In this document: positions 26,297-33,695 of the stretch, piece after piece
How the letters are laid out: every line of letters starts with the position of its first letter
How positions within the stretch are numbered: position 1 is the stretch's first letter
DNA from: JAVVXB01 sp036651815
Lineage (GTDB): Bacteria > Bacillota > Clostridia > Christensenellales > CAG-138
Reading direction: 5' to 3'
Length of the DNA: 64,000 bases
Assembly (NCBI GenBank): GCA_036651815.1
Contig: JAVVXB010000002.1
Location: 56,046 to 120,045, forward strand
Translations under genes and position numbers: made by a program
The notes under the pieces: generated by a model
Seen by the model: the letters and a program-made list of their open reading frames with translations, nothing else
Databases searched by the model: none
Told to the model about the DNA's origin: nothing

Positions 26297-27412
26297 CTAC
26301 TCCTGATATTGATGCCCACGCAGGAAAATTGCCTTTGGCTGCAAATCTTTGTCCAGCAGCAGCAGATCAGCGCAGCGGCCAACCGCGATGCATCCGACCT
26401 TATCTGCCATGCGGATGGCTTGGGCGGGGTTGATCGTAGCAGCGGCAACGGCGACAGTAAGCGGAATTCCAAATTGAACGGCATTTTGCAGGCCTTCCAA
26501 CAGGGTGATACGCGAACCGGCAATGGTTCCATCACTGAGCGTGGCTTTTCCGTTTTTGAGCGTAAAATTTTGTCCGCCGAGGATGTATTCGCCCTCTGGC
26601 ATACCAGCGCAGCGAAGGGAATCACTGATGAGCGTGATTCGATTGGGAAACATGGCAAACGCGGCGCGTACGACGGAAGGATGCAGATGGATACCGTCGC
26701 AGACGACCTCTGCATAGGCACGCTGATCCATTGCCGCGCCTACCACACCGGGATTCCGGTGATGGAAGGCACTCATGCCGTTGAAAAGATGAGTGACGTG
26801 TGTTGCGCCCAAAACATAGGCATGTACTGCGGTATCATAATCTGCAGCGGTATGCGCGAGCGATACAGCGCAGCGTTTGGAGGCTTGCTTAATGAATGCA
26901 TCTGCACCTGGTAATTCCGGAGCGATGTCAACTAGGCGGATATGGCCGCCGGATGCTTGGTCAATGCGGTCAAACATGGGAAAATCGGGCACATGCAGAT
27001 AATCTGCGTTTTGTGCGCCACGCTTTTCGTAGGAAAGAAATGGGCCTTCTAAGTTGATGCCGATGCATCGTGATTCGTTCTCTCCAGGGACAAACGACCC
27101 AATGGCATGCGCTGCTTCCGAAAGAATATCTTCCGATAGAGTCATTGTGGTAGCAAGAAATGAAGTGATGCCATGCCGTGCGTAGTGTTGCGCCATAGCG
27201 GGTAACTGTTCTTGTTGCCCATCTGAAAAATCAAATCCAAGCGCTCCATGCGTATGGATATCGATAAGACCCGGGATAAGATAACAGCCTGTAGCATTGA
27301 TATCCGCAGTGTCAGAAACGGAACCGATTTCCTCGATCGTATCAGAAAATCGAACATCGCACTTTTGAAATATACCTTGTGGTAGAAATACGTTTGCAGC
27401 CTTGATTAGCAT
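26297..27412 (-). CDS. nagA: N-acetylglucosamine-6-phosphate deacetylase
   Basis: 371 residues, amidohydrolase fold. HTHG (H53/H55) follows LIPGLIDI; the metal-ligand Glu is in INLEGPF. Later come SLAHTAADYD, THLFNGMSAFHHRNPG and the catalytic Asp in ISDSLRCAG. The enzyme removes acetate from GlcNAc-6-P to give glucosamine-6-P for glycolysis or wall synthesis. It is the last gene of a minus-strand group with a ROK protein (16 bp upstream) and nahK, consistent with use of amino sugars freed by the GH112 phosphorylase. No nagB is in the window. Confidence 0.94.
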   Translation of the reverse strand: MLIKAANVFLPQGIFQKCDVRFSDTIEEIGSVSDTADINATGCYLIPGLIDIHTHGALGFDFSDGQQEQLPAMAQHYARHGITSFLATTMTLSEDILSEAAHAIGSFVPGENESRCIGINLEGPFLSYEKRGAQNADYLHVPDFPMFDRIDQASGGHIRLVDIAPELPGADAFIKQASKRCAVSLAHTAADYDTAVHAYVLGATHVTHLFNGMSAFHHRNPGVVGAAMDQRAYAEVVCDGIHLHPSVVRAAFAMFPNRITLISDSLRCAGMPEGEYILGGQNFTLKNGKATLSDGTIAGSRITLLEGLQNAVQFGIPLTVAVAAATINPAQAIRMADKVGCIAVGRCADLLLLDKDLQPKAIFLRGHQYQE

Positions 27413-27428
27413 ATCCTTGCTCCTTTGC

Positions 27429-28820
27429 TTAGTGGGTTCTCAATTCTGGCAGACTGGCGGCGGCAACGGACTGACCGACACGGCGGGAATTTTCGTCTGG
27501 CAGACGCAGCGTGATGGCTTTGGCGACATCGGGATATTCATCGAGCAGAACTTTGTTGGCGAATGAACAGATCAAGTCGCCGCCAACACCGGACATTACA
27601 CGACCAAGCAGCAGGATATCAGAAAAACCGTAGAGCGCATAGTAAAACGGCAGTGTGTGCCCAAGATAAATCCCAATATCGCTGAAAACATGCTTTGCGG
27701 CGAGATCGCCTGATTCAGCAAGCTTCTGCACCACCTTGAGTTTTTCGGCAGGGGAAGCAGCTTGAACGAGGTTGATGCCGGCTGATTCCGCAAGCTTGAT
27801 GACACCGTCTTGCGAAAAATATTTGACGCCGCAACCAATATCGTTTGACCATTCATCGCGCATGGCACGGGAATTTAGATCCACAGGTGCAAACGCAAGT
27901 TCATTGAGCCATCCGGTGATGTTGCCAGATGCATCCACAAAGCCGGCGGCTTCGCTCGTACCCATGGCTACGCCAAGGACATTGTTTTCCTCCAAACTCA
28001 TAGCTCCGGCAAGAGCAGTCACATCTCCATCGTTGCAGACACTGACGGGCACGTCACCGATTTCTTTTGCGGCGCGCAGATAGATATCTTTTATCTGTTG
28101 ATTAAAGAGCGGTTCGGGAACCTTGAGGAACAAGGAGGCAACCATTGTTCGATTATCAATGAATACGCCCGCGGAAGAAATGCCGATGGCATCTACGCGC
28201 GGCATATGGGAAGCAGCGGCCTTGAATGCGGAAACGATTCCCTCATAATGGTAAGCAGGGTCGCTATTGAGCTTCGGATACCAGACAACCTCTTCCGAGA
28301 ACACAGGATTCCCATCAATGACTGCGCTCACTTTTCGATCGGAGCCACCTGCATCAAAACCGATGCGGCAGCCGTCCAGATGCCGGCCAATCGGTGCGGA
28401 TACATCGTGGGCTTGTGGAAGGCTGTCAACTCGCGCTACTTCAAACGGACACTCATAGACGCGGGACATGAATCCAACATCAAATGCGCGTGTGCCGTGA
28501 GGTGTGTAGGCTTTCTGAATTTCGGCACACAGCCAAGCATCGCCACAGAGCGAAAGTCGATAACCGCCTTTCATCCAGAGCAGCGTTTTGATGAAGCGGT
28601 CAATATAAACAAGGTCGGCAGCATGCATATGCGCCGTTCCGTGCACAAATGTGTTGCAAACCGCTACCTGATCGCCGTTGCGGGTCAGCGCAATGGAAAA
28701 TGGTTGCTTTGCAGTTTGCAAAAAAGCTTCGTTGAACCGCTGAATCGGGACAAAATTGGGGTCAAGCATCGGGACATTTCTGATGGGAAACTTTACGCCG
28801 AGATGATTCAATTTGTTCAC
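27429..28820 (-). CDS. ROK family protein
   Basis: 463 residues. After about 150 N-terminal residues without a recognisable helix-turn-helix comes a ROK/actin-fold ATPase core: IGFDAGGSDRKVSAVIDG (phosphate-1 loop, 153-170), VSVCNDGDVTALAGAM (catalytic Asp region) and GVAMGTSEAAGFV. The CxCGxxGCxE zinc site of many ROK kinases is not seen. It could be a sugar kinase of unusual length or a regulatory ROK protein. Its place between nahK and nagA points to N-acetylhexosamine metabolism, for example phosphorylating free GlcNAc or GalNAc to the 6-phosphate for NagA, but this is inference. Confidence 0.78.
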   Translation of the reverse strand: MNKLNHLGVKFPIRNVPMLDPNFVPIQRFNEAFLQTAKQPFSIALTRNGDQVAVCNTFVHGTAHMHAADLVYIDRFIKTLLWMKGGYRLSLCGDAWLCAEIQKAYTPHGTRAFDVGFMSRVYECPFEVARVDSLPQAHDVSAPIGRHLDGCRIGFDAGGSDRKVSAVIDGNPVFSEEVVWYPKLNSDPAYHYEGIVSAFKAAASHMPRVDAIGISSAGVFIDNRTMVASLFLKVPEPLFNQQIKDIYLRAAKEIGDVPVSVCNDGDVTALAGAMSLEENNVLGVAMGTSEAAGFVDASGNITGWLNELAFAPVDLNSRAMRDEWSNDIGCGVKYFSQDGVIKLAESAGINLVQAASPAEKLKVVQKLAESGDLAAKHVFSDIGIYLGHTLPFYYALYGFSDILLLGRVMSGVGGDLICSFANKVLLDEYPDVAKAITLRLPDENSRRVGQSVAAASLPELRTH

Positions 28821-29019
28821 TCCTCACATAAGATTTGCTGATGGTGCATCAAAATTACTTAGCTTGATTCTATGTAAAACCACACGGTAAAGCAAGAGGA
28901 TACTAGCATTTCAGAACGAAGTCTGCAAGAAACTGCTAACAATGAAAACGATTCATCTATTCATCTTTTGAATGAAAAACACGGTGTGGAAAGAAAGGAC
29001 GAGATGAGTGGGCAGACCG

Positions 29020-30099
29020 TTAAAGACTTGCGGCGTTGGCGGTGATGCGGCGCATGTCATCCCAGTGACGTTCCATATCGCGTACCAGCGCAAACTGTGA
29101 ACGCGCACGGTCAAGATTCTGGTTGATCCGATGAATTTTAAAATAGGTATCGCCGTTGATGTGATCGGATAGAAAACGCATGCCGCATTCCAACGTCATC
29201 ATCTTGGCGCCATAGGGAAGCAGTTCTCGCTCCAACGGGGTCAGTGAGGCACCACAGGTGGATAGGTAGCCATTTACATATGCTTCGTACAGGGCAAGAT
29301 TGATGCATACACTGGACGGATCAGTGGCATCCTCTTCAGCGGTATTGGCGCCAAAGCGGATGGCATCACCAAAATCGTTCATTGCGAGACCGGGCATGAC
29401 GGTATCCAGATCGATTACGCAAAGCCCCCGCATTGTTTGCTCATCAAAGAGCACATTGTTGATTTTGGTGTCGTTATGGGTGACGCGTAACGGTAGCTCT
29501 CCGCGAACCTGCAGATCGGTAAAAGTATGGCAATACGATTCCCGGGCACAGGCAAAATCAATCTCAGCTTGCGCGGCGGAACTTCGACCACAGACATCCT
29601 GGGAGACGGCTTGCAGCAGGGCAGAAAAGCGTGTTGGGGTATCGTGAAAATGCGGAATAGTTTCCACAAGCTGTTCCGCCGGAAAGTCCGCAAGTCGATT
29701 CTGAAAGCGACCAAAAGCGACAGCGCTTTCATAGAACTGCTGTGCTGATTCTACGTGTTCTAAACATACGCTGTCTCGCACAAAGGCAAACATGCGCCAA
29801 TACGAGCCATCGGCATTTTGATAATAAGCCTGATCATCATGGGTGGGGATGAGACAGAGCACTTCGCGTGGATTTTTCACTTTCAATGCAATATGTGCGG
29901 TTACAGCCTGCACATTGCGCATGAGCGAGACCGGATCGTTGAATACATCCGTGTTGATCCGCTGCAATGTATACCAGCGGCCATTATCACATTCCACACG
30001 ATAGGTTTCATTGATATGACCGTTTCCATGCAGAATACAGCACATGGGTTCGCCGATGATTTCAAACTGAGATAGTAGATGTTCCAATGACACGTCCAT
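29020..30099 (-). CDS. nahK: N-acetylhexosamine 1-kinase (NahK/LnpB type)
   Basis: 359 residues of the aminoglycoside-phosphotransferase fold. The N-terminal nucleotide loop is ILHGNGHINETYRV. The catalytic loop RVTHNDTKINNVLFD has Asp210, and the metal-binding VIDLDTVMPGLAMNDFGDAI is followed by the family-specific RFGANTAEEDATD. This pattern is that of NahK, which makes GlcNAc-1-P or GalNAc-1-P for UDP-sugar exchange in the LNB/GNB pathway. It completes the step after the GH112 phosphorylase at 2722-4878. The gene starts 200 bp upstream of the ROK gene. The uridylyltransferase and epimerase of the pathway are not in the window. Confidence 0.9.
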   Translation of the reverse strand: MDVSLEHLLSQFEIIGEPMCCILHGNGHINETYRVECDNGRWYTLQRINTDVFNDPVSLMRNVQAVTAHIALKVKNPREVLCLIPTHDDQAYYQNADGSYWRMFAFVRDSVCLEHVESAQQFYESAVAFGRFQNRLADFPAEQLVETIPHFHDTPTRFSALLQAVSQDVCGRSSAAQAEIDFACARESYCHTFTDLQVRGELPLRVTHNDTKINNVLFDEQTMRGLCVIDLDTVMPGLAMNDFGDAIRFGANTAEEDATDPSSVCINLALYEAYVNGYLSTCGASLTPLERELLPYGAKMMTLECGMRFLSDHINGDTYFKIHRINQNLDRARSQFALVRDMERHWDDMRRITANAASL

Positions 30100-30200
30100 C
30101 CATTATTTATAATGACACGCACTCTTGTGACACCTTCTATTTTGCGGTAAACTACAAACAAAGTCAAGGGAAGACTTATTTTTTGTATTGGAGGCGAACC

Positions 30201-30848
30201 ATGGAACCAAAAACGATTCTCTGCTTTGGGGATTCCAATACCTGGGGGTACAATCCGTCTGATGGCAGCCGGTTTCCACTTTCTGTACGATGGACTGGCA
30301 GAATGCAGGCACGATTGGGTGCCGACTATCGCGTGATTGAAGAGGGGTTCAATGGGCGAACAACCGTATGGACGGATGTGTCTGAGGGAAAGATCAGCGG
30401 ATTTACCTATTTGCCAGCGTGCCTAGAATCGCATGCCCCTCTTTCCTTGGTGATTTTGATGTTAGGCACAAACGATTTAAAACAAAAATTTAATGTTAAT
30501 GCTGCAAACGTTGGATTTGCGCTGATGCGACTGATCAAGGTGATTCGCGCGGCAGAGAACGAGCGTTTGCCAACGCCCAAGATACTGCTGATTTCACCCA
30601 TGGAAATTACGGAGGATTATCGGGGCACATTTATGGAAGACTGTTTTGGAGAGGGTTGTGTGGAGAAATCCAAACAGCTGTCCGTTGCGCTAAAAAAGGT
30701 CGCGGAAGCGGAGAACTGTGCGTTTTTTGACGCAGCCCATGTTGTAAAACCTTCCGGTTTGGATGGTACGCATCTCTCGGCGGATGGACACGAAAAACTT
30801 GCGGCAGCACTTGTCGGGGAAGTGTGGCGGCTATTGGAAAAGGAGTAA
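30201..30848 (+). CDS. SGNH/GDSL-type hydrolase (arylesterase-like)
   Basis: 215 residues. All four SGNH blocks are present: block I CFGDSNTWGYNP (nucleophile Ser), block II GFNGRTTVW (oxyanion Gly), block III MLGTNDLKQKF (oxyanion Asn) and block V DGTHLSADGH (Asp and His). No signal peptide, so intracellular. Relatives are arylesterases and acyl-esterases, some acting on acetylated sugars. ATG 30201 follows GGAGGCGAACC; the long open frame before it overlaps the divergent nahK start and is not used. Divergent from nahK, so a carbohydrate-deacylating role is possible but unproven. Confidence 0.88.
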   Translation: MEPKTILCFGDSNTWGYNPSDGSRFPLSVRWTGRMQARLGADYRVIEEGFNGRTTVWTDVSEGKISGFTYLPACLESHAPLSLVILMLGTNDLKQKFNVNAANVGFALMRLIKVIRAAENERLPTPKILLISPMEITEDYRGTFMEDCFGEGCVEKSKQLSVALKKVAEAENCAFFDAAHVVKPSGLDGTHLSADGHEKLAAALVGEVWRLLEKE

Positions 30849-30870
30849 TTGCAGTCCAATGGAAGATTTG

Positions 30871-30902
30871 ATCGGGATGTGTGTAAACGCGTCCCGATTT
30901 TG
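30871..30902 (+). terminator. Rho-independent terminator of the SGNH hydrolase gene
   Basis: Stem ATCGGGATGTG / CGCGTCCCGAT (two G-U pairs), 6-nt loop, then TTTTG, 22 bp after the stop codon. Confidence 0.75.
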
Positions 30903-30911
30903 ATAATATGC

Positions 30912-30941
30912 TTGACAGAAAACGCGTAAATATGTTATAAA
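30912..30941 (+). promoter_or_regulatory. Promoter of the pyruvate-dehydrogenase-type operon
   Basis: TTGACA (30912-30917), 18 nt and TATAAA (30936-30941). Two AAATTAACA copies just downstream (about 30940 and 30960) could be a regulator site. The E2 start is at 31000. Confidence 0.65.
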
Positions 30942-30999
30942 TTAACACGACAATGATACAAATTAACAATGAATAATCTCATTAGCAGGAGGTAACATT

Positions 31000-32292
31000 A
31001 TGGCAATTCCAGTGATCATGCCCAGACAGGGGCAATCGGTCGAAAGCTGCATCATTACAGAATGGAAAAAGAACGTCGGCGATTCCGTAAAGGTTGGCGA
31101 TATTCTGTTTTCTTATGAGACGGACAAGTCTTCGTTTGAAGAGGAAGCAAAGGCGGATGGAACGTTGCTGGCCGTGTTTTTCCAAGCGGATGACGATGTG
31201 CCATGCCTGATCAACGTTGCGGTTATTGGTAATCCCGGCGAATCCTTCGCGCAGTTTGCGCCGGATAGTGCCGCAACCACAGCCGTAACGGATGCTGTCC
31301 CCGCATCCAATCCACCAGCACCAAGCGCGGAAACCGTTGCGCCAATGGCCGCCGCAACGGTGGAACATACTGCTGGCGTTTCACCAAGAGCAAGAGCGGC
31401 GGCAGACAAACTACATATGGACGTTTCGAACGCAACGTCTACTGGTCCTCATGGCCGCGTGATTGAACGCGACGTGTTGCAAGCCGCGAAGGATGGTCAC
31501 ATCGGTACTGGCCTTGGTGGAAGAATGACTGCACAGGATGCGGCAACTGTAGCCGCAACGCCGGTCAAGGCGGATTTGACCGCACCGGCCGGCATTGAGT
31601 ATGAGGATGTCAAACTGCCCAATCTACGCAAGGTGATTGGGAAAGCAATGCATGCAAGTCTTTCCGAAATGGCGCAGCTGACACATAACACATCCTTTGA
31701 TGCGACGGCCATCCTGGCTTTGCGCGAACAGCTGAAAACAGCACCAGATAGCATGGATCTGCCGAAGATCAGCATCAATGATATCATCCTATTCGCGGCA
31801 TCTCGCGTACTGATGCATCACAAGGATCTGAATGCAAATTGCATTGGTGGTGATACCATGCGCTACTATCAGCATGTCAATCTGGGCATTGCGTGCGATA
31901 CGCCACGCGGTCTGCTGGTGCCCACGCTGTTCCATGCCGACAAGATGAGCCTGAAGGAAATTGCCGTTGAAAGTAAAAAGCTGATTGCGGCCGCCAAGGA
32001 AGGGAACATCAGCCCAGATCTGCTCAAGGATGCATCCTTTACCATCAGCAACCTGGGTGTATACGGGATCGAGAGCTTTACACCTGTTGTGAACCCGCCA
32101 CAGACTGGTATTTTGGGCGTATGCTGCATAACAGAACGCGTACGTACGATCGATGGGCAGATTACGACCTACCCGGCGATGGGCTTAAGCCTCACCTATG
32201 ACCACCGTGCGGTGGACGGCGCACCGGCATCGCGTTTTTTGAAAGAACTCGTAACTGCGCTTGAAAACTTTTCTGCGCTGATGGCAGGTTAA
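31000..32292 (+). CDS. pdhC: 2-oxo acid dehydrogenase E2 (dihydrolipoamide acyltransferase)
   Basis: 430 residues. The lipoyl domain (1-80) has the lipoylation site YETDKSSF at Lys43. A Pro/Ala-rich linker follows, then the peripheral subunit-binding domain VSPRARAAADKLHMDVSNA. After another linker comes the catalytic CAT domain with TYDHRAVDGAP (His402, Asp406). It moves the acyl group from E1 to CoA and forms the complex core. GGAGG precedes the ATG. It is followed by E3 (13 bp) and the fused E1. LplA at 38289 can supply the lipoyl group. Pyruvate is the likely substrate but acetoin is possible. Confidence 0.92.
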   Translation: MAIPVIMPRQGQSVESCIITEWKKNVGDSVKVGDILFSYETDKSSFEEEAKADGTLLAVFFQADDDVPCLINVAVIGNPGESFAQFAPDSAATTAVTDAVPASNPPAPSAETVAPMAAATVEHTAGVSPRARAAADKLHMDVSNATSTGPHGRVIERDVLQAAKDGHIGTGLGGRMTAQDAATVAATPVKADLTAPAGIEYEDVKLPNLRKVIGKAMHASLSEMAQLTHNTSFDATAILALREQLKTAPDSMDLPKISINDIILFAASRVLMHHKDLNANCIGGDTMRYYQHVNLGIACDTPRGLLVPTLFHADKMSLKEIAVESKKLIAAAKEGNISPDLLKDASFTISNLGVYGIESFTPVVNPPQTGILGVCCITERVRTIDGQITTYPAMGLSLTYDHRAVDGAPASRFLKELVTALENFSALMAG

Positions 32293-32305
32293 GGAGAAAA
32301 GCAAT

Positions 32306-33679
32306 ATGGAAAATGAAGTTTACGATCTAATCGTGCTGGGCGGCGGCCCTGCTGGATATCTGGCCAGTGAGCGCGCGGGCCACGCGGGGATGAAGGTGCT
32401 TTGTATTGAAGAGCGCAGCCTTGGCGGCGTTTGCTTGAACGAAGGATGTATCCCGACCAAAACCCTGCTCTATAGTGCAAAGCTTTTGGATGGCGTAGCT
32501 CATGGAGAAAAATATGGCGTGACGGCAACGGGCCTTTCGCTGGATCATGCAAAGGTGATTGCCCGCAAAGATAAGGTCGTTAAGACGCTGGTGTCCGGCG
32601 TGACCGCAACCCTAAAGGCAAATCATGTGACTACCGTCATGAAACGTGGCGTCATCACTGGCCGCAGCGCGGAGGGATATACTGTTCAAGCGGGTGCAGA
32701 GACCTACACTGGCAAACGACTGTTGATTGCAACCGGTTCCAGTCCGGCGGTGCCGCCGATTCCAGGCCTTAAAGAGGGACTGGAATCAGGCTTTGTACTG
32801 ACCAACCGGGAAATTCTTGCGTTGACGAAGAAGCCGGAGCGCCTTGCAATCATCGGCGGTGGTGTCATCGGCCTTGAACTGGCAAGCTATTTTACAAGCA
32901 TTGGGACAAAGGTTTCCGTCATCGAAATGCTCGATCATATCGCTGGGGAGAACGATCCGGACCTTGTCAAGATATTGCAGAAAAACTACGAGAAGAAGGG
33001 TGTATCCTTCCTGCTTTCCGCTAAGGTTACAGAGGTAAAAAATGATTGCGTCTGTTATGAAAAGGACGGAAAAGTCGAGTCCGTTAAGGCGGACAAAGTG
33101 CTGCTGTCTATCGGTCGCCGCGCTAACACACGCGAGATTGGTCTTGAAAATATCCATGTGCAGTTGGAGCGCGGAGCAATCGTCACCGACGATCGCATGA
33201 AGACCAACCAACCGGAGGTCTATGCCGCGGGCGATGTCAACGGAAAATCCATGTTGGCGCATACCGCCTATCGTGAGGCGGAGGTTGCCGTCAACACCAT
33301 GCTGGGCAAGAAGGATGCCATGCGTTACCTCGCAATTCCCGGCGTGTTATATACAAATCCAGAGTTAAGCGGCGTTGGCGAAACCGAATACACTGCAAAA
33401 AAGAAGGGCATGGACGTTTCAGTCGTCAAGCTGCCGATGCAATTCTCTGGCCGTTATCTTGCCGAGAACGAGGGCGGCGATGGTAGCATGAAGCTGGTGG
33501 TCAACAATCAGACCAAGACCATCGTGGGCGCGCAGGCGCTGTCCAATTATTCGAGCGAGTTCATTGTCGCCGTGGGTACGTTTATCGAACTTGGATTGAC
33601 CATTGATGAACTCAAGGAGATCGTGTTTCCGCATCCTACCGTGTGCGAAATCGTACGCGAAGCTATTTTCCAATATTAA
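32306..33679 (+). CDS. lpdA: Dihydrolipoyl dehydrogenase (E3)
   Basis: 457 residues. FAD-binding GGGPAGYLA at 12-20; redox disulfide GGVCLNEGCIPTK with Cys43 and Cys48; NAD-binding IIGGGVIGLELASYF; second FAD motif VYAAGDVNG; and the C-terminal His-Glu pair in FPHPTVCE (His443, Glu448). It reoxidises dihydrolipoamide with NAD+. No lipoyl domain is fused to it. AAGGAGAAAAG precedes the ATG, and the fused E1 gene starts 16 bp after the stop. Confidence 0.95.
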   Translation: MENEVYDLIVLGGGPAGYLASERAGHAGMKVLCIEERSLGGVCLNEGCIPTKTLLYSAKLLDGVAHGEKYGVTATGLSLDHAKVIARKDKVVKTLVSGVTATLKANHVTTVMKRGVITGRSAEGYTVQAGAETYTGKRLLIATGSSPAVPPIPGLKEGLESGFVLTNREILALTKKPERLAIIGGGVIGLELASYFTSIGTKVSVIEMLDHIAGENDPDLVKILQKNYEKKGVSFLLSAKVTEVKNDCVCYEKDGKVESVKADKVLLSIGRRANTREIGLENIHVQLERGAIVTDDRMKTNQPEVYAAGDVNGKSMLAHTAYREAEVAVNTMLGKKDAMRYLAIPGVLYTNPELSGVGETEYTAKKKGMDVSVVKLPMQFSGRYLAENEGGDGSMKLVVNNQTKTIVGAQALSNYSSEFIVAVGTFIELGLTIDELKEIVFPHPTVCEIVREAIFQY

Positions 33680-33695
33680 GTAAGGAGTCGTAAGA

